NCBI RefSeq assembly: GCF_963668165.1
Contig: NZ_OY764209.1
Coordinates: 1,426,001-1,490,000 of the forward strand
DNA: 64,000 nt
Reading direction: 5' to 3'
From: Marispirochaeta sp.
GTDB taxonomy: Bacteria; Spirochaetota; Spirochaetia; JC444; Marispirochaetaceae
In this document: positions 8,722 through 17,894 of the stretch, piece by piece
Position numbering within the stretch: position 1 is the first letter of the stretch
How the letters are laid out: each line of letters begins with the position of its first letter
Position numbers and translations under genes: made by a program
The notes under the pieces: generated by a model
Databases searched by the model: none
What the model was told of the DNA's origin: nothing
The model's input: the letters and a program-made list of their open reading frames with translations, nothing else

Positions 8722-9426
8722 ATGAATGGAATTAGAGTTATTGGTATTTTTAGCGTTCTCGCTCTAATAATCCCCCTTCTGGCCTTCCTTTTCGTACAGG
8801 ACGGGGTTACTGAAGACGAAATGCCCCGGTATATCGAAACGGCGATTCACCTTGGTCCGGAGCAGGACATCGGTCTCGAACTCTACAGACGTCCGGAGAG
8901 CCGTCAACAGGTTATCGATTTCTATTCCCAGGTTACCGGTTCCCGTGAGATCGCAGAACTGATTCTGCATTATTCGAACAGGTTCGAAGTTCCTCCTTCT
9001 CTATCGTTTTCTCTGGTTTATGCTGAAAGCAATTTCAGGACGCGGGCCGTCAACCGAAACAGTCACTCCATTGACCGGGGACTCTTCCAGCTGAATAACC
9101 GTTCTTTTCCCGAGCTTACAGAAGCTGACTTTTTTGATCCTGTTATTAATACCCGGCACGGAGTTGCCTACCTGCGGTACTGCCTGGATGAGGGAAAAAA
9201 CCTTATAGTAGCCCTCGCCATGTACAATGCGGGACGGACCCGGGTAACAGAACGGGGAGCGCCGCGTATGACCCTTGATTATATCGCGAAAATTCTGGAT
9301 TACCAAAGTGACCTGGAAGGGCGTTTTGAAAATGGTCTGATCAGCAAGCAGCAGCTTGTAAAAACAGACGCAAAGAGCGGCAAGCGCATTGCCTACGTAC
9401 TTGACAAGAGTAAGACCGTAAAATAG
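8722..9426 (+). CDS. Membrane-anchored lytic transglycosylase (SLT domain)
   Basis: This 234-residue protein has one N-terminal hydrophobic segment (residues about 5-25, signal or anchor) and a soluble-lytic-transglycosylase-like domain. The catalytic Glu is in LVYAESNF near residue 102. The goose-lysozyme-like core follows with SIDRGLFQLNNRSF, HGVAYLRYCLDEG and ALAMYNAGRTRV. Such enzymes cleave the MurNAc-GlcNAc bond of peptidoglycan to form anhydro-muropeptides, on the outer face of the inner membrane. The C-terminal 40 residues are basic and lie outside the domain. It has its own promoter and is followed 13 bp later by the aromatic-biosynthesis fusion gene; a functional link is not evident. 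Confidence 0.9.
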   Translation: MNGIRVIGIFSVLALIIPLLAFLFVQDGVTEDEMPRYIETAIHLGPEQDIGLELYRRPESRQQVIDFYSQVTGSREIAELILHYSNRFEVPPSLSFSLVYAESNFRTRAVNRNSHSIDRGLFQLNNRSFPELTEADFFDPVINTRHGVAYLRYCLDEGKNLIVALAMYNAGRTRVTERGAPRMTLDYIAKILDYQSDLEGRFENGLISKQQLVKTDAKSGKRIAYVLDKSKTVK

Positions 9427-9439
9427 CTTGATTACCACT

Positions 9440-11347
9440 ATGGTAATCGTCTTAAACAAATCCATCAGCAATGCTGATAAAGAGAATATCCGTACCTTTC
9501 TGATCCGGAAGGGTTTTACTGTACGGGAGATCGTCGGTGAGGAAGAGACTATCTTCGGTGCTGTCGGTCTGGTACAACTCGACCGCCGGGAGGTCGAGCT
9601 TCTTTCAGGGGTCGATCAGGTCATCCCCATCACAAAACCTTACAAACTTGCTTCCCGGGAATTCAAGAAAGAGGACACTCTGGTTAAGGTGGGGCCGGTT
9701 AAGATCGGGCCCCTGCGCCTGGCGGTGATTGCCGGTCCCTGCGCCATTGAGAGCAGGGAGCAGATCATGGAGTCCGCCCGGATTGTACGGGACTCAGGCG
9801 GTGTAATGCTCCGGGGGGGCGCGTTTAAACCACGGACCTCACCCTACGCCTTTCAGGGGCTTGGGGAAGAGGGTGCCCGCTACCTGAAAGAGGCGGGAGA
9901 AAAGTACGGGCTACCTGTGGTCACCGAAATAGTTGCCACGGAACACGCCGATATGCTGGCGGATATTGTGGATGTCCTGCAGATCGGTGCCAGGAATATG
10001 CAGAACTTTGAACTCCTAAAGCGGGTCGGTTCGCTGAAAAAGCCTGTAATTATAAAAAGGGGTATGGCCGCGACGATACAGGAGTGGCTAATGGCTGCCG
10101 AATACCTTATGGCCCACGGAGCCGAAGATGTAATCCTCTGTGAACGGGGAATACGGACCTTTGAGACCTATACCCGAAACACCCTGGACCTCTCCGCGAT
10201 TCCGGTAATTAAAAAGCTTTCCCACCTTCCGATTATTGTCGATCCATCCCATGCCACCGGTATACGGGAGAAGGTTATTCCCATGGGACTGGCTGCGGTA
10301 GCGGCCGGGGCTGACGGTCTGGTGGTGGAGGTGCATCCTGATCCGGATAAGGCCCTGTCGGACGGTCCCCAGTCTCTGCTGCCTGAGCAGTTCGAGAAAC
10401 TGATGCGGGACATCGAGGCCATGTCTCCGGTTGTAGGCAGGGAGCTGGAACGCCCGGTGCGGCGGGAAGCTGTGGTCCTTTCCCGGGGTACAGCTGCTCC
10501 GGCTTCAGCTTCGGCTGATGGGGCCGTGCGGGTGGCCTTTCAGGGGGAGCATGGTGCCTACAGTGAAAAGGCTCTGTCTCTCTATTTTAGTAATGTCGAG
10601 GCAAAAAGCATTCCCGTCAGCAGTTTTCGGAATGTTTTTGACGGAGTACTGCAGGGGAAGGTCCGGTATGGGGTAGTTCCCATGGAGAACTCTCTTGCCG
10701 GGTCGATACATGAAAACTACGATCTCTTTCTGCAGTATCCGGATATAAAGATCCTGGGTGAACGCCGGGTGCGAATCCGACATATGCTTATCGGCAGGCC
10801 GGGGGCAAAACTCACGGAGATCCGAAAGGTTTATTCTCATCCCCAGGGGCTGGCCCAGTGTGCCCGTTTTCTGGATGAGTTACTGCCGGCGGCTGAGAAA
10901 GTCCCCTACTACGATACCGCCGGTTCGGTGGCCTTTATTGCAGCGCAGACGGACGCTTCTCTCGCTGCAATTGCCAGCGAAGAGGCTGCAGCGGTCTATG
11001 GAATGGCGGTTCTGAAGGAAGGAATCGAAACAAATCCCAGCAACTATACCCGGTTTTTTATTATTGGTAACAGCGAAGAGCCGGCGGAGGAGGACGCGAA
11101 CACCGCTTCACTGGTTTTCGCTGTTCCGGATAAATCCGGGGCCCTGTTCAGTTGTCTTCAGGTCCTGGCAGACCGGGGCATAAATATGAAAAAGCTTGAA
11201 TCCCGGCCGATCCATGGCAAACCCTGGGAGTATATGTTTTATCTTGATGTTGAACTTCCCGGCGACATGACTGTTTTCAATGGTGCTGTGGATTCACTGA
11301 AGGGCGTCTCTGAGGATCTTCGGGTACTTGGGGTTTATCGCAGCTGA
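9440..11347 (+). CDS. DAHP synthase / prephenate dehydratase fusion protein
   Basis: Two aromatic-pathway enzymes are fused in one 635-residue protein. Residues 1-70 form a ferredoxin-like regulatory domain as in the Thermotoga type I-beta DAHP synthase. Residues about 75-335 are the DAHP synthase barrel, with AGPCAIES, RGGAFKPRTSPYAFQG, KRGMAATIQEW and DPSHATG. After a linker, residues about 365-545 are prephenate dehydratase (FQGEHGAYSE, NYTRFFII with the catalytic TRF), and 550-630 an ACT domain with the ESRP motif that usually binds phenylalanine. So the first committed shikimate step and the last Phe-specific dehydration sit on one chain, without chorismate mutase. I start at ATG 9440 (MVIVLNK), which matches the family, not at the upstream TTG 9428. 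No frameshift is seen. Confidence 0.9.
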   Translation: MVIVLNKSISNADKENIRTFLIRKGFTVREIVGEEETIFGAVGLVQLDRREVELLSGVDQVIPITKPYKLASREFKKEDTLVKVGPVKIGPLRLAVIAGPCAIESREQIMESARIVRDSGGVMLRGGAFKPRTSPYAFQGLGEEGARYLKEAGEKYGLPVVTEIVATEHADMLADIVDVLQIGARNMQNFELLKRVGSLKKPVIIKRGMAATIQEWLMAAEYLMAHGAEDVILCERGIRTFETYTRNTLDLSAIPVIKKLSHLPIIVDPSHATGIREKVIPMGLAAVAAGADGLVVEVHPDPDKALSDGPQSLLPEQFEKLMRDIEAMSPVVGRELERPVRREAVVLSRGTAAPASASADGAVRVAFQGEHGAYSEKALSLYFSNVEAKSIPVSSFRNVFDGVLQGKVRYGVVPMENSLAGSIHENYDLFLQYPDIKILGERRVRIRHMLIGRPGAKLTEIRKVYSHPQGLAQCARFLDELLPAAEKVPYYDTAGSVAFIAAQTDASLAAIASEEAAAVYGMAVLKEGIETNPSNYTRFFIIGNSEEPAEEDANTASLVFAVPDKSGALFSCLQVLADRGINMKKLESRPIHGKPWEYMFYLDVELPGDMTVFNGAVDSLKGVSEDLRVLGVYRS

Positions 11348-11360
11348 TGCGGGTTTACTG

Positions 11361-12779
11361 TTAATCGACGCTGGTGTCGATACCCAGTTTCTTGAGCTGT
11401 TCGATCTCTTCTTTTTTGGCTATGTACTCGTGGCGCTTCTGGTTTGATCGAATAACCACGTTCTTTATAGCCGAGATCTCAAGTTTGATGCCCCGGATAC
11501 CGCCGCGCATTTCCCGGGGGGTCTCGCTTTTGAAAAAAGTGTCCAGCGCTGGCAGGGTGTTGAGCATCTTGTGCAGTTCATCGACTATACTGCTGACGTA
11601 CTCGTAGATCTTTTCTTCTTCACTGCCCTCCAGGCGCATGTATGCCGAAGAGACCTTGCTTGACAACATGCTCAAAGCCCTGGCCCTTTTCAGGACATTC
11701 TCGGAGAAGGCATCGTAATCGATTCGAATCATACGGGTAGCGCCGGTTTTCTCGTCGAAGAACTCCACCATATAGACGTGTTTTTCGCTCTTTTTCTGGA
11801 CAACATTCATTACCCAGCGGCGAAAGCGTTCTCCAATGGTAAGGCGGCGCTGATCAAGCATTATCTGGCTTTCGTTAAGCTTGGCAATTGCCTTCTCCAT
11901 ATGGATGCTGGCCCCCGAAAGAATTCGTGCCGCTTCCAACAGCAGGGGTTTGAAGGAGACGTCCTGCTTTTTTTCCTGCTTTTTTTCCTTTATGTGAAGA
12001 GAATTGATCAGTTCCTGCTTGAGTTTGTCCCGCTGGGGAGAGTACGCCTCAGCCACAAGTTCGTGAACCAGTTCAGGGAAAAAGGGCATGTCCGGAAGCT
12101 CTCTGGGAAAAGAGCGCTTAATCTGGTTATAAGCATCATCCATCGCCTGGTTTGAAGGCTCACTGGAAATTGAGAGCTTGTAGAGAACCCGTTCCCGGAT
12201 GTCCTGTTTGTACAGCTGTCGGCTGAAGGCGGTTACTTCTTTCAGCAGGCTGAAGATCTCTGAAGTCAGCTTGGACAGCTGGTTACAGCCATCGCTGACA
12301 ATATTCGCCGAGAGAGAATCGCTTCCCTGCTTGATATGCTGAACCAGGTCTGCCATAACCCGGGTATTGAGGGATGTGGAGCCTATCCCCAGTTTGGTCC
12401 AGTGAAAATAGTTCAACAGAGAGGAGATACCCTTGAGGCGCTTAAGGTTGAGAAAATCAGCACTGAACTGGTAGTAGTTGGTTAGAAACTCGAGGATGGA
12501 ATCGAACTGGGAAAGCCGGATACTCATCTTTTCCATCTTTTCCGATTCCAGATAGGGCTCGTTACTGGGTGTTATGACCTCGGAAATCTTGAAGTCGTTC
12601 CTGTAGGGATCTTCCTGGATCAGTCCTTTGCGGAGCAGTACATTGTACACATTCTGGAAAGAGGTGTGATAATGGCGAAAACTCTCCTTCAGTTTCGGCA
12701 TGAGCCGTTTATCTATGTACTCGCGACGCTCTACAACCGCCTGATTCAGGGCATCGTCAAGATCTATCCTCTCTTCCAT
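11361..12779 (-). CDS. Conserved hypothetical protein, probably spirochaete-specific, 472 residues
   Basis: I do not recognise a named domain. The protein is soluble and highly charged, without a signal peptide or membrane segment. It is rich in long helices, with likely coiled-coil character around the Lys/Glu/Gln-rich segment (KEKKQEKKQD, about residue 270) and at the C-terminus (KKEEIEQLKKLG). Cytoplasmic proteins of this size and character occur in Treponema as conserved hypotheticals, but I cannot name an orthologue with certainty. I start at ATG 12779; a GTG at 12788 touches the -10 box. It lies back to back with a DUF4416 gene and converges on the DAHP synthase fusion. Confidence 0.7.
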   Translation of the reverse strand: MEERIDLDDALNQAVVERREYIDKRLMPKLKESFRHYHTSFQNVYNVLLRKGLIQEDPYRNDFKISEVITPSNEPYLESEKMEKMSIRLSQFDSILEFLTNYYQFSADFLNLKRLKGISSLLNYFHWTKLGIGSTSLNTRVMADLVQHIKQGSDSLSANIVSDGCNQLSKLTSEIFSLLKEVTAFSRQLYKQDIRERVLYKLSISSEPSNQAMDDAYNQIKRSFPRELPDMPFFPELVHELVAEAYSPQRDKLKQELINSLHIKEKKQEKKQDVSFKPLLLEAARILSGASIHMEKAIAKLNESQIMLDQRRLTIGERFRRWVMNVVQKKSEKHVYMVEFFDEKTGATRMIRIDYDAFSENVLKRARALSMLSSKVSSAYMRLEGSEEEKIYEYVSSIVDELHKMLNTLPALDTFFKSETPREMRGGIRGIKLEISAIKNVVIRSNQKRHEYIAKKEEIEQLKKLGIDTSVD

Positions 12780-12788
12780 ATTCTGCAC

Positions 12789-12817
12789 ATTATGGGATAA
12801 AATACGGTATCCTTCAA
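12789..12817 (-). promoter_or_regulatory. Promoter of the 472-residue hypothetical gene (leaderless)
   Basis: On the minus strand TTGAAG (12812-12817), a 17-nt spacer and CATAAT (12789-12794) end 9 nt before ATG 12779. No Shine-Dalgarno sequence lies in between. Confidence 0.5.
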
Positions 12818-12835
12818 TCTTTTTACAAGGTATTT

Positions 12836-13390
12836 ATGGGTCAGGAAGGTAATTTCCCGCCGGAAAAATGTATAATACCCCTTCTTTTCAGTCGGGAAGC
12901 TGTATTGCCGTCTCTTTATGCTGAGATAGAGAGAAATTTCGGACCAATCGATTATATCAGCCGGGAGATACCTTTTTCCTATTCTTCCTATTATAACGAA
13001 GAGATGGGTCCTGAAATACGCAGGATCTTTCTTGGTCTGAAGGAACTCATCGATCCGGGGCAATTATGGCGCATAAAAAAGAACACCAACCGGATAGAAG
13101 CTGCCTTTGCTGCAAGCCCAGGAAAAATATCAGCAAAGGGCTCCGGCCGCACAGTAAATCTTGATCCGGGCCTGCTGGACCTGAACCATCTGGTTCTGGG
13201 AACAACAAAACATGCCGGGCATCGGATTCCTCTTTCTGAGGGAATATACGCGGAGATAACCCTCCATTACAGGCATGGACGCTTTGAACCGCTGTCCTGG
13301 ACCTATCCTGATTACCGCAGCGAAGAGTATCAGAAGATACTTCTCGAACTACGGGAGATTTTTCATAATCAGCTGAAGCACCACTCCTGA
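12836..13390 (+). CDS. DUF4416 family protein
   Basis: This 184-residue protein matches the pattern I recall for DUF4416: an early PLLFSREAVL, a YYNEEMGPEIRRIFLGL stretch, LWRIKKNTNRIE, VNLDPGLLDLNHLVLGTTK, HRIPLSEGIYAEITLHY and a late WTYPDYRSEEY. The family has no known function. The conserved His, Asp and Lys residues in VNLDPG..TTK..HRI suggest an active site, but this is inference. The start ATG 12836 lies 56 bp from the start of the divergent hypothetical gene, so the two share a control region. An AAGG a few bases upstream is the only ribosome-binding-site candidate. Confidence 0.8.
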   Translation: MGQEGNFPPEKCIIPLLFSREAVLPSLYAEIERNFGPIDYISREIPFSYSSYYNEEMGPEIRRIFLGLKELIDPGQLWRIKKNTNRIEAAFAASPGKISAKGSGRTVNLDPGLLDLNHLVLGTTKHAGHRIPLSEGIYAEITLHYRHGRFEPLSWTYPDYRSEEYQKILLELREIFHNQLKHHS

Positions 13391-13409
13391 TTCCTGGTTT
13401 ATATACAGT

Positions 13410-14150
13410 ATGAACACCAGTCTCTCCTGTGCCGCCGTTGCAACTCTTACTGTTTTTGCTGTTTCCTGCGGATTCCATCCTTTTGAAACTGAAATCGAAG
13501 TGACAGTTCCTTCAGTACCCCGGGAGCTGCCCGCCAGTGTTGATACGGCAGTACTCTTAAAGGTGGACTGTGAAGAGGCTGGGGGGATCGAGCTTCCGGT
13601 TTCTGCAGGTGAGGTCAGAAAGCTGAAGGTTCCCAAAGCGCGGGTATTGGTTCTTACTGCTTATTATAAGGGAGGGATACCGCCTGCGGGGGCGGTACTG
13701 CCCTATGATTCCGGCGACAGTTCCCAGGTAAAACTCACATTTGCCCAGGGATTCTGTTCAGGTATTCTTACGCGTCTGGCACAGGAGAGTTTTCCCCTTT
13801 CCGTACTGAATTATCGGCGCCTTATTGGAGAGTGCCGTGAAAAATCCGGCGGGAATCCCTTTGTTCTGGATAGCGGGCGCATCTACCGCGCCCTGAAGGC
13901 GGGAAACTTTTCGCTGCGGGATATCGTTAAGCTGACAGAATACGAACTGCCCGGCGACGCCCTGCCGGAGGGTTGCTGGTCGCCGGCCAATCCCCTGGGG
14001 GAGGTACTGCACGCCGGAACCCCGGTGTTGGTTGCCGAGGGCCGATGGAATTACTATAGCAATGGAACGCAGGCCGTACTCTGGTGTGATAAACAGGGTT
14101 GGCATTTCTACGCATTGGACGGGGCTTTCAGCCGAAGCGGAGCCTGGTGA
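13410..14150 (+). CDS. Putative lipoprotein of unknown function
   Basis: This 246-residue protein starts with a hydrophobic signal sequence ending in the lipobox-like AVSC (Cys about residue 20), followed by GFHPFETEIEV. It is therefore probably a lipoprotein on the periplasmic or surface side. The first half looks beta-rich; the second half holds CREKSGGNPFVLDSGRI and a Trp/Tyr-rich end (EGRWNYYSNGTQAVLWCD) that may be a small beta sandwich. I recognise no family. It lies 19 bp after the DUF4416 gene in the same direction and may be co-transcribed with it. It converges on the M24 peptidase gene 27 bp away. Confidence 0.65.
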   Translation: MNTSLSCAAVATLTVFAVSCGFHPFETEIEVTVPSVPRELPASVDTAVLLKVDCEEAGGIELPVSAGEVRKLKVPKARVLVLTAYYKGGIPPAGAVLPYDSGDSSQVKLTFAQGFCSGILTRLAQESFPLSVLNYRRLIGECREKSGGNPFVLDSGRIYRALKAGNFSLRDIVKLTEYELPGDALPEGCWSPANPLGEVLHAGTPVLVAEGRWNYYSNGTQAVLWCDKQGWHFYALDGAFSRSGAW

Positions 14151-14177
14151 TGCCGTACTGACCAGACTCCGGGTATT

Positions 14178-15290
14178 CTATATCCTGAAAAATCCCGATT
14201 GGGTGAGTTTTTCAATTCCACGTTCGGTAACCAGATAGTCGTTTTCTTTACGGAATCCTCCTGGCTCGGGGGCGTACAGGCCGGGTTCAATGGCTAATAC
14301 CATCCCGGGTCGGATTGTGGTCTCCAGTTCTTTACGGTCCCGAAGCACCGGCTGTTCATGTGCCTCCAGGCCTATCGCGTGACCGAGGCTGTGAGGCATG
14401 GAGAAGCCTTCCCGTTCAAAAACCTCATCTACCCGCCGGGCAACTGAGGTTGATGGAACTCCAGGTGCGAGGGCTGCCTCCGCAGCAGCATAGGCCTCTT
14501 CCACCAGGGCGGCCATTCGCTCCTGTTCGGGGTTCAGGGAGCCACGTATAATCGTAAGGGTTACATCCGTAGTGTAGCCCTTCAATTTTACGCCGAAATC
14601 TATGATTGTCGGTCCGTCCAGACCCAGTCCTGCTCCTGAAAAGGAGGGGAAGGCATGAATGCCAAAGCTGCGTTCAGGGTTCGCCACTATGGTTTCAAAG
14701 CCGGTACCCTCTGCCCCGGCCCGCCGGACTTCTGCTTCAATAAAGAGGGCTGCGTCGAGTTCTGTGGAAAAGCGCTTGTCCCGAAATCCCTGTACAAGGT
14801 CGTTAATAACGCTGTTGGTTATTCCCGCCGCTTCACGGTAGATATCCAGCTCCGCGGCATCTTTGATGCTGCGGAGCTCCTTAAGCTGGGTTTCGGCTCC
14901 GCCATACCGGCAGAGAAAACTGAACTCCGGCGCTTCGGCCCGAATGGATTCTACCAGGGGAAGCGGCATTCCGGAGGGCAGTTCAATGCGTGCGTTCCGG
15001 GCCAGACCAAAACGCCTGGCTACTCCGACGATTGCCTGAACCGGACTGCGCTGAAACTCGCTGTAGGCAACCAGTGCATCAGCGGTTCCGTAGAGTTCCG
15101 CCAGGGGCAGGTCCCAGGCGACGAGCAGGGACGCCCCGCTGGAATGAAAAAAGAAGAGGGCATCAGAAGGATGGCCGCAGACATACCGTAAAGAAGCATT
15201 CCGCCGTCCTTCGGTATCTTCCAGGACCACAAGTTCGATCCCTTCCTGTTCCATCCAGTTTTGCAGGGTACTCAGGCGATAATTTGCCAT
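14178..15290 (-). CDS. M24 family metallopeptidase (Xaa-Pro aminopeptidase/dipeptidase type)
   Basis: This 370-residue protein has a creatinase N-domain (residues about 1-125) and a pita-bread M24 catalytic domain. The five metal ligands are visible: two Asp in IIDFGVKLKGYTTDVTL, His in HSLGHAIGLEAHE, and two Glu in LAIEPGLY and RKENDYLV. It removes N-terminal residues next to proline, or cleaves Xaa-Pro dipeptides, in the cytoplasm. AAAGGAAA lies upstream of ATG 15290 and the gene starts 13 bp after the leuS stop, so it probably shares the leuS transcript. PepP-like or PepQ-like specificity cannot be told from the sequence alone. Confidence 0.92.
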   Translation of the reverse strand: MANYRLSTLQNWMEQEGIELVVLEDTEGRRNASLRYVCGHPSDALFFFHSSGASLLVAWDLPLAELYGTADALVAYSEFQRSPVQAIVGVARRFGLARNARIELPSGMPLPLVESIRAEAPEFSFLCRYGGAETQLKELRSIKDAAELDIYREAAGITNSVINDLVQGFRDKRFSTELDAALFIEAEVRRAGAEGTGFETIVANPERSFGIHAFPSFSGAGLGLDGPTIIDFGVKLKGYTTDVTLTIIRGSLNPEQERMAALVEEAYAAAEAALAPGVPSTSVARRVDEVFEREGFSMPHSLGHAIGLEAHEQPVLRDRKELETTIRPGMVLAIEPGLYAPEPGGFRKENDYLVTERGIEKLTQSGFFRI

Positions 15291-15303
15291 TGTGTTGTTT
15301 CCT

Positions 15304-17814
15304 TTAGCCGACCACTATATTGACCAGCTTGCCCGGTACCGGGATGATCTTGCGGATCTGCTTGCCGGCGATAAGCTCCTGTATTCTCGGGTGGTTCAGG
15401 GCTGCTTCTTTCATTGTATCAGGGCTGATGTCGGCGGCGGCCTCTATTTTGGCGCGGACCTTGCCGTTGATCTGGAATACCAGATTGATCAGCTCATCCC
15501 TGGTGAGTTCTTCTTCGTAGTCAGGCCATGACTGTCGGCCGGCCAGAGGCTTGTACCCCAGCCTTTCCCATAGCTCTTCGGCAAGGTGCGGGGCATAGGG
15601 CGAAAGGAGGAGCACAAAAGGTTCAATGAGTCTGCGGTTCAGGGTCTCCTCTTTAAAGACCTCGTTGACGAAGATCATCATCTGGGCAATGGCGGTGTTA
15701 AATTCAAGAGAATCGGTGTCCTGGGTAACCTTCTTGATGGTTTTGTGCAGTACACGGGTTAGCTCTTCCGAGGGTTCCTGGTCTACCAGTTTCTTGTCGA
15801 AGAGGCGCCACACCCGATCAAGAAAACGGTGAACACCGGATATCCCGGAGGTTGACCAGGGCTTGGATACCTGGAGGGGGCCCATGAACATCTCGTAGAC
15901 GCGCATGGAGTCGGCGCCGAAATCCCGGATTATGTCGTCGGGATTGATAACATTCTTGAGGGACTTGGACATTTTGGCGATGACCTGGGTCAGGGGCGCC
16001 CCTGTTCCCTTTTCTACAAAGGTGTCGGTTTCCGGTTCCTCTACCTCATCCGTTGGAACGAGGGTTTTGTCCGACCGCTGGTAAGCGAAGGAGGTTATCA
16101 TTCCCTGGTTTACCAGCCGCTTGAAAGGCTCGGCTTCACCGACAACCCCAATATCAAAGAGCACTTTGTGCCAGAAACGGGCGTACAGCAGGTGAAGAAC
16201 CGCATGCTCAGCACCGCCCACATAAAGGTCCACTGGCATCCAGTAATCGATCTTGTCCCGGTCGGCCAGAGCATTACCGTTACGAGGGTCCAGGTAACGC
16301 AGATAGTACCAGCAGGAACCCGCCCACTGAGGCATGGTATTGGTTTCCCTCCGTCCCGGACCGCCGCACTGTGGACAGCTGGTGTGAACCCATTCATCAA
16401 TCTTGGCCAGAGGAGATTCCCCGGTTCCTGATGGTTTGAAGGACTCGACCGCGGGAAGCTTAAGGGGAAGCTGGTCCTCCGGAACCGGTACAATGCCGCA
16501 TTTTGGACAGTGGATCAGAGGGATGGGTTCTCCCCAGTAGCGCTGACGGCTGAATACCCAGTCCCGCAGCTTGTAGTTGACCGCCCGCTGTCCAAGCTTG
16601 CGTTCCTCAAGCCAGGAGATGATGGCATCGATGGCCTCTTCTTTGCCCATCCCGTCAAGGAAGGAGGAGTTTACGTGGGGACCGTCTTCGGTAAAGGCCT
16701 CTGTTTCGATGTTTCCGCCTTTGAGTACCTCGATAATCGACAGATCGAACTTCTTCGCGAATTCCCAGTCGCGCTGGTCATGGGCCGGAACTGCCATGAT
16801 GGCTCCGGTACCATAGGAGATCAGAATATAGTCGGAGATCCAGATAGGGATCTTTTTTCCGTTCACCGGATTTATTGCGTAAGCACCGGTAAAAACACCG
16901 GTCTTGTTCTTGGCAAGGTCGGTCCGCTCCAAATCCGATTTAAGCCGGGCTTTTTCCAGATAGGCTTCAACGGCGGGCCGGTACTTGTCAGTGGTGATCT
17001 TTTCCACATAGGGATGCTCCGGAGCCATGACCATGTAGGTGGCACCAAAGAGGGTGTCCGGCCGGGTAGTGTAGATCTCCAGGGATTCGAGGTGTCCGTT
17101 TATCTGGAAGTGGACATTGGCGCCCTCGGAACGGCCGATCCAGTTGCGCTGCATGGTCTTGATGGATTCCGACCAGTCAAGGGTATCCAGATCTTCCAGG
17201 AGCCGGTCGGCATAGGAGGTGATTTTGAGTATCCATTGGCGGATGTTGCGCCGCTCTACCAGCTGACCGCAGCGCTCACACTTGCCGTCCTTGACTTCCT
17301 CGTTGGCAAGGCCCGTCAGGCAGGAAGAACACCAGTTGATCGGGGTCTCCGCCTCGTAGGCCAGCCCCTGCTCAAAGAGTTTCAGAAAGATCCACTGTGT
17401 CCAGCGGTAATACTCTTCGCTGTGGGTAGAGATTTCACGGTCCCAGTCGTAACTGAAACCCAGGGACTTGATCTGGGTACGGAAGTGCCTGATGTTACGT
17501 TCCGTGGTGACCTTGGGATGGGTGCCGGTCTGGATGGCATAGTTCTCGGCTGGCAGTCCGAAGGAGTCGAAGCCCATGGGATGGAGCACATTATAGCCCC
17601 GCATGCGTAAAAAACGACAATAGATATCCGTGGCGGTGTATCCCTCAGGATGGCCGACGTGGAGGCCGGATCCGGAGGGGTAGGGGAACATGTCGAGCAC
17701 GTAGCGCCGTTTCTCTTTAGGAAAGGAGGGGTCCTCTTCCACTTTGAAGCTGGAATTCTCTTCCCAGAAGCGCTGCCATTTCTGCTCAATCTCGGCGTAT
17801 GGGTATTTGCTCAT
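15304..17814 (-). CDS. leuS: Leucyl-tRNA synthetase
   Basis: A class I aminoacyl-tRNA synthetase that charges tRNA-Leu in the cytoplasm; 836 residues is normal for bacterial LeuRS. The HIGH-type signature is in [13 protein letters not shown] near residue 50 and KMSKS in [15 protein letters not shown] near residue 613. In between lie the zinc-like cysteines ([13 protein letters not shown]), the CP1 editing domain with [15 protein letters not shown], and the [16 protein letters not shown] block. I start at ATG 17814 ([14 protein letters not shown]), where the family starts; the upstream ATG at 17832 lies next to the -10 box of its promoter. There is no Shine-Dalgarno sequence and no T-box leader. 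The M24 peptidase follows. Confidence 0.97.
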   Translation of the reverse strand: MSKYPYAEIEQKWQRFWEENSSFKVEEDPSFPKEKRRYVLDMFPYPSGSGLHVGHPEGYTATDIYCRFLRMRGYNVLHPMGFDSFGLPAENYAIQTGTHPKVTTERNIRHFRTQIKSLGFSYDWDREISTHSEEYYRWTQWIFLKLFEQGLAYEAETPINWCSSCLTGLANEEVKDGKCERCGQLVERRNIRQWILKITSYADRLLEDLDTLDWSESIKTMQRNWIGRSEGANVHFQINGHLESLEIYTTRPDTLFGATYMVMAPEHPYVEKITTDKYRPAVEAYLEKARLKSDLERTDLAKNKTGVFTGAYAINPVNGKKIPIWISDYILISYGTGAIMAVPAHDQRDWEFAKKFDLSIIEVLKGGNIETEAFTEDGPHVNSSFLDGMGKEEAIDAIISWLEERKLGQRAVNYKLRDWVFSRQRYWGEPIPLIHCPKCGIVPVPEDQLPLKLPAVESFKPSGTGESPLAKIDEWVHTSCPQCGGPGRRETNTMPQWAGSCWYYLRYLDPRNGNALADRDKIDYWMPVDLYVGGAEHAVLHLLYARFWHKVLFDIGVVGEAEPFKRLVNQGMITSFAYQRSDKTLVPTDEVEEPETDTFVEKGTGAPLTQVIAKMSKSLKNVINPDDIIRDFGADSMRVYEMFMGPLQVSKPWSTSGISGVHRFLDRVWRLFDKKLVDQEPSEELTRVLHKTIKKVTQDTDSLEFNTAIAQMMIFVNEVFKEETLNRRLIEPFVLLLSPYAPHLAEELWERLGYKPLAGRQSWPDYEEELTRDELINLVFQINGKVRAKIEAAADISPDTMKEAALNHPRIQELIAGKQIRKIIPVPGKLVNIVVG

Positions 17815-17821
17815 ACCAGGC

Positions 17822-17851
17822 ATGATACCCACAGGAGGAACCGAAGGTCAA
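17822..17851 (-). promoter_or_regulatory. Promoter of leuS (leaderless)
   Basis: On the minus strand TTGACC (17846-17851), an 18-nt spacer and TATCAT (17822-17827) end 7 nt before the family-supported leuS ATG at 17814. It lies back to back with the promoter of the M29 peptidase gene. Confidence 0.7.
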
Positions 17852-17859
17852 TCTCATAC

Positions 17860-17888
17860 TTGACCCCCCGAAACAGCCCCGATAGTCT
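17860..17888 (+). promoter_or_regulatory. Promoter of the M29 peptidase gene (leaderless)
   Basis: TTGACC (17860-17865), a 17-nt spacer and TAGTCT (17883-17888) end 6 nt before ATG 17895. No ribosome-binding site can fit between them. Confidence 0.65.
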
Positions 17889-17894
17889 GAGACC

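Noticed and set aside
16510..17610. A 366-codon open frame on the plus strand inside leuS
   Set aside because: Its composition mirrors the leuS codons and no motif is recognisable; leuS is certain.
17815..17894. T-box or other leader riboswitch before leuS
   Set aside because: Only 80 bp separate leuS from the divergent gene and the promoter abuts the start codon, so no leader RNA exists.
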